Source: Bacteroidales bacterium
Lineage (GTDB): Bacteria > Bacteroidota > Bacteroidia > Bacteroidales > UBA932
Reading direction: 5' to 3'
Length of the DNA: 47,678 nt
Assembly (NCBI GenBank): GCA_012744435.1
Contig: JAAYCA010000048.1
Span: 1-47,678 of the forward strand
In this document: positions 1 to 8,695 of the stretch, piece after piece
How positions within the stretch are numbered: the first letter of the stretch is position 1
How the letters are laid out: every line of letters begins with the position of its first letter
The notes under the pieces: model-generated
Databases searched by the model: none
Told to the model about the DNA's origin: nothing
The model's input: only the letters and a program-made list of their open reading frames with translations
Translations under genes and position numbers: made by a program

Positions 1-1503
1 GACATCTCGGAGGTGTGTGCGATGGAGATCGGCGACCTGGCCGACTGGCTGAACGCTCTCCCGGGCAAACTGGGCAAGCGCGAGAATGCCATTGCCCGCG
101 ATATCCTCAAGGAACTGGCCGACCGCGTCCGCTTCCTGCTGGACGTAGGGTTGGATTATCTGACCCTGGACCGCCCCACGGCATCGCTTTCCGGCGGCGA
201 GGGCCAGCGTATCCGTCTCGCCACCCAGATCGGCTCCAAGCTCGTCAACGTGATCTACATCCTCGACGAGCCGAGCATCGGCCTGCACCAGCGGGACAAC
301 CGCAAATTGCTCGCTTCGCTGAAGAAGCTGCGCGACGAGGGCAACACGGTCATCGTCGTGGAGCACGACGAGGAAACCATGCGTGCCGCGGACTGGATCG
401 TGGACGTGGGTCCGGGCGCCGGCGAGCAGGGCGGCCGCATCTGCTACAGCGGTCCCGCCCGGCCCATCTCGAACCCGATCGGCGTGCCGCCCGTGCGGCG
501 GCCGGGCAACGGGCTCACCCTCACCCTGCGCGGCGCCCGGGGCAACAACCTCAAGGACATCACCGTGGACTTTCCGCTCGGGATGCTGATCGGCATCAGC
601 GGAGTGAGCGGCTCCGGCAAGTCTTCGCTCATCAACGAAACGCTCATGCCCATCCTCAAGGGGAAGTTCTATCATTTCAAGGAGAAGCCGCTTCCCTATG
701 CCTCCATCGAAGGCGTCGAGGGCATCGACAAGGTGATCGAGATCGACCAGAGTCCCATCGGACGCACCCCGCGTTCCAATCCGGCCACCTTCACGGGGGT
801 CTTCAACGACATCCGCGCCCTCTTCGAGGAGACGCCGGACGCCAAGGTGCGCGGTTTCAAGGCCGGCCGTTTTTCCTTCAACGTGCCGGGCGGACGCTGC
901 GAGGAGTGCAACGGAGCCGGCATCAAGGTGATCGAGATGAACTTCCTTCCTTCCGTCAATGTCTGCTGCGACGCCTGCCGGGGCCGCCGTTATAAGGAAG
1001 ATACCCTGGCCGTCAAGTACAAGGGAAAGAACATCAACGACGTGCTGGAGATGCCCGTCTCCGAAGCCTATGAGTTCTTCCGGTCCCATCCCAAGATCGC
1101 CCCGAAGCTCAAGGCGCTCGTGGACGTGGGCCTGGGCTATGTCCATCTGGGGCAGTCTGCCGTGACGCTTTCGGGCGGCGAGAGCCAGCGGATGAAACTC
1201 GCCGCGGAGCTCGCCCGCAAGGCCACGGGCAACACCCTTTATATGCTGGACGAGCCTACGACGGGCCTGCATTCCGAAGACATCAAGGTCCTGCTCTCGG
1301 TGCTCCAGCGCCTCGTGGACCAGGGCAATACGGTCATCGTGATCGAACACAATCTCGACGTGCTCAAGTCCGTCGATTATTTGATAGACATGGGCCCCGG
1401 CGGAGGCGCAGCCGGTGGCAGGATCATTGCATGTGGAACGCCCGAACAGATCGCCGCCGATCCGGCGTCGGTCACCGGCCCTTATATAAAGGAACTGTTA
1501 TGA
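1..1503 (+). CDS. uvrA: UvrABC excinuclease subunit A, C-terminal half (5' end off the window)
   Basis: This is the DNA-damage recognition ATPase of nucleotide excision repair; it acts as a dimer and loads UvrB. The frame is open from base 1, so about 500 residues, roughly the second half of the usual ~940, are present. In order I see an ABC signature ([13 protein letters not shown], about residue 63), a Walker B ([10 protein letters not shown], about 87), the second Walker A (GVSGSGKSS, about 201), the UvrA zinc finger with paired CxxC motifs (about residues 300-326), a second signature ([11 protein letters not shown], about 390) and a second Walker B ([10 protein letters not shown], about 415). 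All key motifs are intact. The stop overlaps the next start in an ATGA, so the two genes are probably translated together. Identity is secure; only the true start is unseen. Confidence 0.97.
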   Translation, partial: DISEVCAMEIGDLADWLNALPGKLGKRENAIARDILKELADRVRFLLDVGLDYLTLDRPTASLSGGEGQRIRLATQIGSKLVNVIYILDEPSIGLHQRDNRKLLASLKKLRDEGNTVIVVEHDEETMRAADWIVDVGPGAGEQGGRICYSGPARPISNPIGVPPVRRPGNGLTLTLRGARGNNLKDITVDFPLGMLIGISGVSGSGKSSLINETLMPILKGKFYHFKEKPLPYASIEGVEGIDKVIEIDQSPIGRTPRSNPATFTGVFNDIRALFEETPDAKVRGFKAGRFSFNVPGGRCEECNGAGIKVIEMNFLPSVNVCCDACRGRRYKEDTLAVKYKGKNINDVLEMPVSEAYEFFRSHPKIAPKLKALVDVGLGYVHLGQSAVTLSGGESQRMKLAAELARKATGNTLYMLDEPTTGLHSEDIKVLLSVLQRLVDQGNTVIVIEHNLDVLKSVDYLIDMGPGGGAAGGRIIACGTPEQIAADPASVTGPYIKELL

Positions 1504-2492
1504 CCAAGATTGAAGCCGCGCGAGCGGAGTACAAAGAATGGTGCCATGCCATCGGCATCGACACCCTTGAAAAAGTGAATGAAACCCTGGATGCCGGCAA
1601 GGGCATCGAACTGATCAACCTCTGCGAAGCCCGCCAGGAGCGGCAATACGCGCAAGCCGCCGACCAGATCTTCTGGAAGCGGCGCAGCTGCCGGATCGTG
1701 ATGATGTCAGGGCCCTCCTCCAGCGGCAAGACCAGTTCTTCGCTCCGCATCGCCCAGCAGGCCCGTGTGCTCGGGCTCAAGCCCAAGGTGATCGAGCTCG
1801 ACAACTACTTCGTCGCCCGCGACGAGACGCCTCTCGACGAGAAAGGGGAGCGGGACTTCGAAGCGCTGGGCGCCATGGACGTCAAGTTCCTCAATGAGCA
1901 GCTCAATGAACTGCTCGCCGGCAAGGAAGTGCTGCTTCCGAAATTTGACTTCAAGGAAGGTCACCGCGTCTTCAACGGCAACCGTCTGAAACTGGAAGAG
2001 GGGGATATCCTCTTCATGGAAGGCATCCACGCACTCAACCCCGCCCTCACGCCGGACATCGACCGGAGCCGCATTTTCAATATCTACATCTCCGCGCTTT
2101 CCGCCCTGCCGGGAGGAGAGAAGGACCACGGCTCCACCACGGACAAGCGTCTGCTCCGCCGCATCGTGCGGGACAACCGCGTCCGCGGCATCTCCCCGGA
2201 GGACAACATCCTCCGCTGGCCGTCCGTCCGCCGCGGCGAGACGCGCAACATCTTCCCCTACGAGGAGAACGCCAACGTCGTCTTCAACTCCTCGACGCTC
2301 TACGATGTCCCTTTGCTGAAATACTACGCCGAGCCGCTGCTCTGCGGCATCAGCGAATCTTCCCCGGCCTATGGGAAGGCGCAGTCCCTGCTTGCCTTCC
2401 TCGAGCACGTCACCGCCCTCAAGCCCACGGAGATCGCCGCCGTTCCCCCGACCTCGATCATGAGAGAGTTCATCGGGGGGCAGACGCTCTGA
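1500..2492 (+). CDS. Nucleoside (uridine-type) kinase, P-loop family
   Basis: Predicted P-loop kinase of the uridine kinase/phosphoribulokinase group, phosphorylating a nucleoside in pyrimidine salvage. The 330-residue protein has a Walker A (GPSSSGKTS, about residues 71-79), a following ELDNYF segment typical of the acceptor-binding region, and an EGIHALNP motif after the FDFKEG stretch. I chose the ATG at 1500 because it overlaps the uvrA stop as ATGA; a longer frame reaching back into uvrA has no support. Many Bacteroidota homologues are about 550 residues, with a TGS/ThrRS-like N-terminal part that is missing here, so this is a short form with a ~65-residue helical N-terminus. The substrate is inferred from family, not from the sequence. 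Confidence 0.85.
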   Translation: MTKIEAARAEYKEWCHAIGIDTLEKVNETLDAGKGIELINLCEARQERQYAQAADQIFWKRRSCRIVMMSGPSSSGKTSSSLRIAQQARVLGLKPKVIELDNYFVARDETPLDEKGERDFEALGAMDVKFLNEQLNELLAGKEVLLPKFDFKEGHRVFNGNRLKLEEGDILFMEGIHALNPALTPDIDRSRIFNIYISALSALPGGEKDHGSTTDKRLLRRIVRDNRVRGISPEDNILRWPSVRRGETRNIFPYEENANVVFNSSTLYDVPLLKYYAEPLLCGISESSPAYGKAQSLLAFLEHVTALKPTEIAAVPPTSIMREFIGGQTL

Positions 2493-2522
2493 TCCTTCGG
2501 CCGGACCTCGTTTCCGCCAGAC

Positions 2523-2996
2523 TTATTTGACCAGATTGATGGCGCCGAAGACGCCCAGGCTCGCCAGGAGCATGATGACGGCGGCGAGCAGCAGCCCCAG
2601 CAGGATGAAGATGATGCTCTTCTTGAAATCCATGTCCAGGATGCTGGCGGCCAGGGTCCCCGTCCAGGCGCCCGTGCCCGGGACGGGAATGCCGACGAAG
2701 AGCATCAGCGCCACGTAGAGTCCGGCACCGGCCTTCGCTTCCAGCTTGCGGCCGCCTTTCTCCCCTTTCTCCAGGCACCAGCTGAAGAACCCGCCGATAT
2801 ACTTCTTGTCCTTGCCCCATTCGAGCACCTTGCGCGCGAACAGGAAAATGAACGGGACCGGCAGCATGTTGCCCAGCAGGGCGACGCCCAGGGAAGGAAG
2901 GATGGGCAGGCCGAAGCCCACCGCATAGGGAATGGCGCCGCGGAGTTCGATCAGCGGTACCATCGAAATCAGGAAGACTATGAGGTATTTCTTCAT
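2523..2996 (-). CDS. Small multidrug export family membrane protein (COG2426-like)
   Basis: A 157-residue integral membrane protein with about four hydrophobic segments. The N-terminus (MKKYLIVFLISMVPLIELRG) with the PLIELRGAIPYAV pattern, and the later GIPVPGTGAWTG motif, match the family annotated as putative small multidrug export proteins. Transport itself is an annotation carried by the family and is weakly supported. The start at 2996 overlaps the upstream stop as ATGA; a longer frame upstream is only the shadow of the neighbouring gene. It is the last gene of a three-gene unit after the kinase at 4473, and it ends 30 bp from the convergent nucleoside kinase gene. Confidence 0.8.
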   Translation of the reverse strand: MKKYLIVFLISMVPLIELRGAIPYAVGFGLPILPSLGVALLGNMLPVPFIFLFARKVLEWGKDKKYIGGFFSWCLEKGEKGGRKLEAKAGAGLYVALMLFVGIPVPGTGAWTGTLAASILDMDFKKSIIFILLGLLLAAVIMLLASLGVFGAINLVK

Positions 2997-3478
2997 CGGA
3001 TCTTGGTCAGATAATCTTTGATGGCCGAAAAGGCTGCCGACTGGGAAGGATCGCTGCCTGCCTGGGCGGTAACCACCAGGTCGAACACCGCCCCCGGATA
3101 CTGGAAGCGTCCGACCTTGCAACGGGCCGTGCTGCATCTCGCTTCGTACTCCGCCGCGAAATTGTCCGGCGAAACGGCCAGCGACAGGAACAGGTCTTCC
3201 TTGCGCGGGCTCTTGTGCGATCCGCGAAGGCGGTTCTTCAGCCGGCCCACCGCGTTGACATCCCGTTTCTGCGGGCAAAGCACCAGGACCGGGATGCCTT
3301 GATAGTCAAAAAACTGGCGTACAGCCCGACAGACGGGCGTCGGGTCCTCCCCCGTCGTCGTGTCCACGAACACCGTGGCGCTCCGGATCTTCTTCAGCGG
3401 AAGGAGGTTCGTCGGGACCGTGCTCCGGCCCCGGCGCAGCGCCATGCGACGGAACAGTCTGAGGAAGGGGTTGCTCAT
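2993..3478 (-). CDS. Bacteroidota conserved protein of unknown function (DUF6913-like)
   Basis: A 161-residue soluble protein without signal peptide or membrane segment. It has a basic N-terminus (several Arg in the first 20 residues) and a central alpha/beta-looking part with FVDTTTGEDPTPVCRAVRQF and VLVLCPQKRD. It resembles a small family found almost only in Bacteroidota (possibly DUF6913), for which I know no function. It sits between a kinase and a membrane protein and overlaps both by 4 nt (ATGA), so it is clearly part of that transcription unit. No catalytic motif is recognisable. Confidence 0.6.
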   Translation of the reverse strand: MSNPFLRLFRRMALRRGRSTVPTNLLPLKKIRSATVFVDTTTGEDPTPVCRAVRQFFDYQGIPVLVLCPQKRDVNAVGRLKNRLRGSHKSPRKEDLFLSLAVSPDNFAAEYEARCSTARCKVGRFQYPGAVFDLVVTAQAGSDPSQSAAFSAIKDYLTKIR

Positions 3479-4473
3479 GCCTGCGGAACGGCTATCAGTT
3501 CACGGATCTCCTGCTTGGCCACCCGCCAGCGGGGAATGTCGATCTTGGTCCCCACCACCTCCACCACCTTGGCGGCGATGACCGAGCCCACCTCACCGCA
3601 GGTCTTGAGCGGCAGCCCGAGTGAATCTGCGTACAGGAAACCGGCGGCGTACGTGTCTCCGGCGCCCGTGGCGTCCACGGGATCCGCCGGCCACGGCTCC
3701 ACGAAATGCTCCTCGTCGCCACGCCGGACCCAGCTGCCGGCCTTGCCGACCTTGACGATGGCGGTATGGCAAAGCTGCGAGAGCAGCTCCAGGCTGGCAC
3801 GCGGGTCGGACAACCCCGTGAAAGCCCGGGCTTCGGTCTCGTTGGCGAACACGATGTCGACGTATTTCTCGACGATGTCATGCAGGAACGCCAGGTTGGA
3901 CTCCACGACATTGTACGAAGCCAGGTCCAGGGAAATGACGCAACCGGCGGCGCGGGCGAGCTCCACGGCCCGCCGGACCAGGTCCTGGTTCTGCACCAGA
4001 TATCCCTCGATATGGAAATAGTCATAGCCCTCGAACCATGCCGGATCCAGATCGTCCGGCACGAGGTCGAGCGCAGCGCCGAGATACACGGCAAAGGTGC
4101 GCTCGGCATTGCCTCCGCTGACGAACACCATGGAGCGGCCGCTCGAATGGACGCCGGTCAACAGGTGCGTCCTCACGCCGTACTGCTCCTGGTCACTCTT
4201 GAAAAGCAGGCCCAGCTCGTCGTTGCCGATCTTGCCGATGAAAGCGGACGGCATCCCGAAGATCGCCGTGCAGGTGATGGTGTTGGCGGCGGAACCGCCG
4301 GCCACATATTTCACTCCCAGGGGCTTGAGCGCCTGCCAGATCCCGTCGCCCGTCTGGTGGTCCACATGCTGCATGCTTCCTTTTGGAAGGTGGAATTCGT
4401 TGAGCAGGGAATCGTCCGGCAGGACGGCCAGGATGTCTGTAAGGGCATTGCCTATTCCAAGAATTGATTTCAT
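3475..4473 (-). CDS. PfkB-family sugar/adenosine kinase
   Basis: A 332-residue ribokinase-fold kinase, likely an adenosine or related sugar kinase of purine salvage. The N-terminal substrate signature (GIGNALTDILAVL, and YVAGGSAANTITC about residues 50-65) and the C-terminal PfkB signature with the catalytic Asp (DATGAGDTYAAGF, about residues 265-277) are intact. The start is the ATG at 4473, preceded by a -7 element 6 nt away. A far longer frame in the same phase is an artefact of the antisense YbhN-like gene. First gene of a three-gene unit joined by 4-nt overlaps. The exact substrate cannot be told from sequence alone. Confidence 0.88.
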   Translation of the reverse strand: MKSILGIGNALTDILAVLPDDSLLNEFHLPKGSMQHVDHQTGDGIWQALKPLGVKYVAGGSAANTITCTAIFGMPSAFIGKIGNDELGLLFKSDQEQYGVRTHLLTGVHSSGRSMVFVSGGNAERTFAVYLGAALDLVPDDLDPAWFEGYDYFHIEGYLVQNQDLVRRAVELARAAGCVISLDLASYNVVESNLAFLHDIVEKYVDIVFANETEARAFTGLSDPRASLELLSQLCHTAIVKVGKAGSWVRRGDEEHFVEPWPADPVDATGAGDTYAAGFLYADSLGLPLKTCGEVGSVIAAKVVEVVGTKIDIPRWRVAKQEIRELIAVPQA

Positions 4474-4479
4474 ATCGTA

Positions 4480-4487
4480 CAAAAATA
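4480..4487 (-). promoter_or_regulatory. -7 promoter element of the PfkB kinase operon
   Basis: On the minus strand the sequence reads TATTTTTG, matching the Bacteroidota -7 consensus TAnnTTTG. Its last G is only 6 nt from the ATG at 4473, so the transcript probably starts at or next to the start codon. It lies back to back with the element of the divergent gene. No clear -33 TTTG is visible. Confidence 0.6.
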
Positions 4488-4501
4488 ACACAAAATAATC
4501 G

Positions 4502-4509
4502 TAAATTTG
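4502..4509 (+). promoter_or_regulatory. -7 promoter element of the YbhN-like gene
   Basis: TAAATTTG followed by C matches the Bacteroidota -7 consensus. The G is 6 nt from the ATG at 4516, implying a leaderless or near-leaderless mRNA. Together with the minus-strand element at 4480-4487 it forms a 42-bp divergent promoter region. Confidence 0.65.
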
Positions 4510-4515
4510 CGGCCC

Positions 4516-5496
4516 ATGGACAAGAAAGCAGTAAATATCATCAAATACACCCTGTCCGCCGTCCTGGCGGCCGTATTGGTCTGGCTCGCCTTCCGCGGTG
4601 TGGACTGGAAGGCCTTCTGGGCCGGACTTCAGCAGACCCGATGGCTCTATGTGGCGCTGTTCTTCGTCGTCGCCCTGCTCGCGCTCGTTTTCCGCGAGGA
4701 GCGCTGGCGTGCGCTGATGCACCCGCTCGACCCGGAGCTCCGCCGCATCGCCGTATGGGACGCCATCAACGTGGGCAACCTCGTCAACGTGGTCCTGCCC
4801 GGCGCAGGAGAGTTCGTCCGCTGCGGCTATGTCAGTTCCAAGCGGATGAGCTACGACAAAGCCTTCGGCACCATCGCGTGCGAGCGGCTCTTCGACATAC
4901 TCGCCGTCTTCATCCTGATCCTCGTCGCCCTGGTCCTCAAATGGGAAACCTTCGGGATCTTCTTCCTCGAGAACGTCTGGCAGCCGATGACAAGCCGCCT
5001 GGGCGGTGCGCTGGGGTGGGTGCTCGCCGGACTCGTCCTGCTGCTCGCGGCACTGGTGTGGGCCGTGTTCCGTTTCCGCACACGCGTCCGCCTCTTCGAG
5101 CGGATCGCCGGCACCTTCAAGGGCCTCGCGACGGGATTTGCAAGCATTGCGAAGATGGACCGGAAGTGGCCCTTCCTGCTCAGCACGCTCGGTATCTGGA
5201 CCATGTACGTGCTGACCATGTGGTGTACCGTCCGCGCCCTGCCCGCCCTGGACGGGATGACGGGCGTGGACATCCTCTTCCTGTCGGCCGTCGGCAACAT
5301 CGCCTCGGTGATCCCCGTCCCCGGCGGCATCGGCGCCTACCATTATCTGGTGGCCCTCACCATCCAGAGCCTGTACGGCGCCAGCTGGGAGACCGGCATC
5401 CTTGCCGCCACGCTCGGCCATGAAGCGCACGCGGTGCTGATCATCATCGTGGGCGTCATTTCCTACATCCGCTTCTCGTTGCGTAAAAGGAAATAA
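4516..5496 (+). CDS. YbhN/UPF0104-type membrane protein (lysylphosphatidylglycerol synthase TM-like)
   Basis: A 326-residue polytopic inner-membrane protein with about seven to eight hydrophobic segments. It shows family features: an early NVGNLVNVVLPGAGEFVRCGY stretch (about residues 90-110), then a conserved ERLFD (about 125) and a late VIPVPGGIGAYHY motif (about 270). Relatives are the flippase-like domain of MprF and stand-alone YbhN proteins. Its cargo is unknown; a lipid-related transport role is inference. Start at 4516 (MDKKAVN); an upstream TTG in frame lies inside the -7 element and is rejected. It is followed 36 bp later by asnA, which has its own -7 element. Confidence 0.85.
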   Translation: MDKKAVNIIKYTLSAVLAAVLVWLAFRGVDWKAFWAGLQQTRWLYVALFFVVALLALVFREERWRALMHPLDPELRRIAVWDAINVGNLVNVVLPGAGEFVRCGYVSSKRMSYDKAFGTIACERLFDILAVFILILVALVLKWETFGIFFLENVWQPMTSRLGGALGWVLAGLVLLLAALVWAVFRFRTRVRLFERIAGTFKGLATGFASIAKMDRKWPFLLSTLGIWTMYVLTMWCTVRALPALDGMTGVDILFLSAVGNIASVIPVPGGIGAYHYLVALTIQSLYGASWETGILAATLGHEAHAVLIIIVGVISYIRFSLRKRK

Positions 5497-5500
5497 TCGT

Positions 5501-5508
5501 TATCTTTG
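5501..5508 (+). promoter_or_regulatory. -7 promoter element of asnA
   Basis: TATCTTTG followed by C, an exact TAnnTTTG match directly after the stop of the YbhN-like gene. It leaves 24 nt before the ATG at 5533, so this transcript should have a short leader, unlike the neighbouring leaderless candidates. Confidence 0.6.
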
Positions 5509-5532
5509 CGGAAGTGTATTACCTTTAGCGAG

Positions 5533-6570
5533 ATGCAATTGATTCTTCCCGACCGGTACGTGGACCTGCTCGGCGGAGCGGAAGACACGGAGAAGGCCAT
5601 CAAGGCCGTCAAGGACATGTTCCAGAACAACCTGTCAGCCCAGCTGGCCCTGCTGCGCGTGACCGCCCCCATGGTCGTGCTCTCCGGGACCGGTCTCAAC
5701 GACGAACTCAACGGCGTGGAGCGCCCCGTGCATTTCCCCATCCGCGACATGGGCGAACAGCAGGCGGAGGTCGTTCACTCCCTCGCCAAATGGAAGCGCG
5801 TCAAGCTTGCTCAGATGGGTATCAAGCCCGGGCGCGGCATCTACACGGACATGAACGCCCTGCGTCCCGATGAAGATCTGGACAACCTCCACTCCATCTA
5901 CGTGGACCAGTGGGACTGGGAAAAAGTCATCCGCCCGGAGGACCGCCACCTGGGTTTCCTCAAGCAGACCGTCCGCCGCATCTACGAAGCCATCAAAGTC
6001 ACGGAGAACAAGCTCTTCGTCGAATTCCCCCAGATCGTCCCGGAGCTTCCGGATGAGATCCATTTCGTCCATGCCGAGGAACTGGTGCAGCTCTACCCGG
6101 GACTGAACCCCAAGCAGCGGGAACACGAGATCGTGCGCCGCTGGGGCGCCGTGTTTATCATCGGCATCGGCGGGGAACTCTCCGACGGAGCCCCCCACGA
6201 CGGACGCGCCGCCGACTATGACGACTGGAGCAGCCCCAACGAAGAAGGCTTCAAGGGCCTCAACGGCGACATTCTCGTCTGGAACAACATCCTCCGGCAT
6301 CCCTTCGAACTCTCCAGCATGGGCATCCGCGTGGACGCCGATGCGCTCCGCCGCCAGCTCGCCGTCAAGGGCGAAAGCTGGAAGGAAACGCTTCCCTTCC
6401 ACAAGAGCCTGCTCGCGGGCGAGCTTCCCTGCACCATCGGCGGCGGCATCGGCCAGAGCCGCCTGTGCATGTACCTGCTGCGCAAAGCGCACATCGGCGA
6501 GATCCAAAGCAGCATCTGGCCGGAAGAAATGTTGCGCCAGTGCCGCGACGCCGGCATCCAGCTGGTCTGA
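5533..6570 (+). CDS. asnA: Aspartate--ammonia ligase (asparagine synthetase A)
   Basis: Cytosolic enzyme making asparagine from aspartate, ammonia and ATP, with a class II aminoacyl-tRNA synthetase-like fold. The 345-residue length is as expected. Recognisable family segments are LSGTGLNDELNGVERPV near residue 50, the TDMNALRPDE part near 110, and the C-terminal GGGIGQSRLCMYLL motif (about 305-318, the class II motif 3 region). The start is the ATG at 5533 (MQLILPD), since the in-frame codon further upstream overlaps the -7 element. It is followed by a strong terminator shared with the opposing tRNA gene. Confidence 0.97.
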   Translation: MQLILPDRYVDLLGGAEDTEKAIKAVKDMFQNNLSAQLALLRVTAPMVVLSGTGLNDELNGVERPVHFPIRDMGEQQAEVVHSLAKWKRVKLAQMGIKPGRGIYTDMNALRPDEDLDNLHSIYVDQWDWEKVIRPEDRHLGFLKQTVRRIYEAIKVTENKLFVEFPQIVPELPDEIHFVHAEELVQLYPGLNPKQREHEIVRRWGAVFIIGIGGELSDGAPHDGRAADYDDWSSPNEEGFKGLNGDILVWNNILRHPFELSSMGIRVDADALRRQLAVKGESWKETLPFHKSLLAGELPCTIGGGIGQSRLCMYLLRKAHIGEIQSSIWPEEMLRQCRDAGIQLV

Positions 6571-6580
6571 TTGGACGAAA

Positions 6581-6609
6581 AAGGACGGCCTTGATGGCCG
6601 TCCTTTTTT
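6581..6609. terminator. Bidirectional intrinsic terminator (asnA / tRNA-Arg)
   Basis: A perfect 10-bp stem (AAGGACGGCC, loop of five, GGCCGTCCTT) is followed by a T-run on the plus strand and preceded by an A-run that becomes a T-run on the minus strand. It can therefore end both asnA transcription and transcription leaving the tRNA gene at 6612. Confidence 0.85.
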
Positions 6610-6611
6610 CG

Positions 6612-6685
6612 TGATTCCGCCGAGACTCGAACTCGGGACCCACAGCTTAGAAGGCTGTTGCTCTATCCAACTGAGCTACGGAACC
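6612..6685 (-). tRNA. tRNA-Arg (anticodon TCT)
   Basis: Reading the minus strand gives a full cloverleaf. The acceptor GGTTCCG pairs with CGGAATC with one G-T pair. The D arm is GTAGCTCAGTTGGATAGAGC. The anticodon stem ACAGC/GCTGT encloses the loop CTTCTAA with TCT at 6649-6651. The T arm contains GAGTTCGAGTC. The discriminator is A at 6612 and CCA is not encoded. It decodes AGA. A -7 element lies upstream at 6730-6737. Confidence 0.96.
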
Positions 6686-6697
6686 GACACAAAATCT

Positions 6698-6730
6698 GCA
6701 CGCCGCCCCGGCTGTGCGGAAACGGCGTGC
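6698..6730. repeat. Inverted repeat between TonB receptor gene and tRNA-Arg
   Basis: Perfect 8-bp arms GCACGCCG (6698-6705) and CGGCGTGC (6723-6730) with a 17-nt loop. On the minus strand it is followed by a short T-rich stretch (ATTTTGT). It could be the terminator of the TonB receptor gene or the 5' leader hairpin of the pre-tRNA; it lies between the tRNA's -7 element and the tRNA. Confidence 0.6.
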
Positions 6731-6737
6731 AAATATA
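6730..6737 (-). promoter_or_regulatory. -7 promoter element of tRNA-Arg
   Basis: Minus strand TATATTTG followed by C, an exact TAnnTTTG match, about 45 nt upstream of the tRNA 5' end at 6685. The predicted start of transcription falls at the base of the 8-bp inverted repeat, so the primary transcript would begin with that hairpin. Confidence 0.55.
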
Positions 6738-6758
6738 CGGATTTTTCCGGAAAAGCTG

Positions 6759-8621
6759 CTATAGCCTGACGGAGAAACCGCCAAGCACCGTGATACCCGG
6801 CTCGGGGAAGCCAAGCATGGTCTCGTAGCTTTGATTCAGCAGGTTCTCGCCGCGCACGAGCAGGGTGAGCCAATCGGTGGCACGGTAGGAAAAGCGGGCT
6901 TTGAAATCCACGTAGCCGGCGGTCTTTGCATTGTCGCCGGTGGACAGATACAGATCCTTGATGCCCATCACGCCGAGGTTGGCGCTGAAACGGCCGGGGC
7001 TCCAGGTGCCGGAGAAATAGGCCTTGTGCACCGGGGCGCCGGTATAGACCGTCCCCATGTGGAGATAGCTGTAATTGGCGTTGAATTTCAGCTCCGGAGT
7101 GACCTGCCAGTCGGCACTGAACTCCACGCCTTTGTTTTCGAAGGCGCCGACGTTGCGGTTGGCGCGCTTGCCCTCCACCACGGTCACCTCGATGATGTTG
7201 CTTCCCTTGGTGTAAAAGAGGCTCAGCTCGGCGTTCAGGCGTCCGTCCAGCGCATGCTGGGAGAAGGTAAGGTCATAGCTCCAGGCGCGCTCGGGTTCCA
7301 GGTTCTCGTTGGCCACGGCGTACATGTAGAGCTCACGCAGGTTCGGGGTACGGAAGCCCTTGGAGGCCGAGAACTTGACGGCGGTGTTGTCCCAGGGGAG
7401 CCAGCTGATGCCGGCCTGGGGGACCCACTCCGTGCCATAGAGGCTGTGGTGTTCCAGACGGACGCCGGCGTCCAGGGTCACGGGGCCGAGGAGCTGCTGC
7501 GCAAGCAGGTAGGCGGCTTCTTCATGGAGTTTCTTGTGGTCCGCATAGATCTCCGTCTCGGGGTTGCGATAAGCGTTGCCCCCGTAGAGCTTGACGTCAA
7601 CGCCTCCGGTCAGGGTACCGCCCGTCCACGGCTGGAAGGCCTGGAAAACGTTGAGTCCGCCCTGGTAGTCGGTGCTGTGGAAGAGGAACGGCTGCGGTTT
7701 TCCACCGGCGGCATATCCGTCGTTGATCTCGTGCCGGCCGGCGTTATAGTAAATGTTGACGCCGCCGTCGGTGCGTTCGTAATGGTTCTCCAGGGACAGC
7801 CAGGACATCATGCGGAGGATGTCGGCCGTACCTTCGAACATCGGGCGCTCCACCGTGCCCGGATTCTCGGAATAGGCTTTGACAAGATTCACGTCGCCGC
7901 TGAGCCGCCAGGCCGCCGAGAGATCGTAGGAAGCCTTCAGCATGCCGCTCATGGAGCGGAAGGCGGAATTGTCCCGGTGGCCCGCCGTGCGGTCGTAGCC
8001 GAAGTTGGCGGTCAGGCCGAACCGGCCGTTGGAATACTGGTCGGTGACGGTGCCGCGCCAGGTCCCGTAGGAGCCGCCCATTACCTTGAAGTTCACGCGG
8101 TTGCCGAGGAAGTTCGGCTGGCGCGTGATGATGTTGATGGCACCGCCCATGGCGTTGGAGCCATACAGGACGGAAGCGGCGCCGCGGGTCACTTCGACCC
8201 GCTCCGCCAGGTCGGCGAGGTATTCATCGGCCACGGCGTGGCCATAGATGGACATGTATTGGGGATGGCCGTCGATAAGGACGAGCGTGCGGCCGCTGGC
8301 GGCGCTGAAGCCGCGAAGCGAAATGCCGCCGGCGGCACCGGACGATACGCCGTAGCCGGTCACGCCGCGAGAAGTCACGAACAGGCCGGGCACCTCCTCC
8401 ATCAGCGAGGTCATCAGCGCACTTTCGTCGCTGCTCTCGATCCGGCTGCGACCGATTACAGAGACGGGAGCGGGCAGCCGGTCGCGCTCCATCGCGACGC
8501 GGGTGCCGGTCACGACGGCGCTGCGCAGGGTGTCTATGGATTCGGTTTCCGGGCAGACAGGGGCTGCCTGCAGGGACAGGGCCGCGACGAGGGCGGCCAA
8601 GCTTAAAAGCATTCTTTTCAT
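6759..8621 (-). CDS. TonB-dependent outer-membrane receptor
   Basis: A 620-residue outer-membrane beta-barrel receptor that imports a scarce ligand using TonB energy. The start at 8621 gives a clear signal peptide (MKRMLLSLAALVAALSLQA). A plug domain follows (VVTGTRVAMERDRLPAPVSV, then a TSRGVTGYGVSSG stretch and LYGSNAMGGAINIITRQP near residue 170), then a barrel ending in FSVRL. There is no carboxypeptidase-like domain and no SusD partner, so it looks like a siderophore, heme or cobalamin type receptor rather than a glycan one. It diverges from an AraC-family gene across a region with repeated operator-like sites, which suggests ligand-controlled expression. The ligand cannot be named from the sequence. 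Confidence 0.92.
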   Translation of the reverse strand: MKRMLLSLAALVAALSLQAAPVCPETESIDTLRSAVVTGTRVAMERDRLPAPVSVIGRSRIESSDESALMTSLMEEVPGLFVTSRGVTGYGVSSGAAGGISLRGFSAASGRTLVLIDGHPQYMSIYGHAVADEYLADLAERVEVTRGAASVLYGSNAMGGAINIITRQPNFLGNRVNFKVMGGSYGTWRGTVTDQYSNGRFGLTANFGYDRTAGHRDNSAFRSMSGMLKASYDLSAAWRLSGDVNLVKAYSENPGTVERPMFEGTADILRMMSWLSLENHYERTDGGVNIYYNAGRHEINDGYAAGGKPQPFLFHSTDYQGGLNVFQAFQPWTGGTLTGGVDVKLYGGNAYRNPETEIYADHKKLHEEAAYLLAQQLLGPVTLDAGVRLEHHSLYGTEWVPQAGISWLPWDNTAVKFSASKGFRTPNLRELYMYAVANENLEPERAWSYDLTFSQHALDGRLNAELSLFYTKGSNIIEVTVVEGKRANRNVGAFENKGVEFSADWQVTPELKFNANYSYLHMGTVYTGAPVHKAYFSGTWSPGRFSANLGVMGIKDLYLSTGDNAKTAGYVDFKARFSYRATDWLTLLVRGENLLNQSYETMLGFPEPGITVLGGFSVRL

Positions 8622-8637
8622 AACGAGCACAAAGTAC

Positions 8638-8695
8638 GGACTTTCCATCCGGAAATAATTGACTGGAAAGGCCAAGTTATTTGACTGGAAAGTCC
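8638..8695. promoter_or_regulatory. Candidate AraC-type operator array (three TGGAAAGKCC sites)
   Basis: Two 15-bp direct repeats differ at one base: TTGACTGGAAAGGCC at 8659-8673 and TTGACTGGAAAGTCC at 8681-8695, spaced exactly 22 bp. A third core, TGGAAAGTCC, lies on the minus strand at 8638-8647. Direct repeats two helical turns apart in a divergent promoter beside an AraC gene are what AraC-family proteins typically bind. The inverted copy faces the receptor gene. Confidence 0.65.

Noticed and set aside
6831..8606. A 591-codon plus-strand frame
   Set aside because: Antisense of the TonB receptor, whose signal peptide and plug motifs are clear on the minus strand.
8622..8637. Strong -7 element for the TonB receptor
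   Set aside because: The nearest sequence is TACTTTG, one base short in the spacer; not listed as a promoter.
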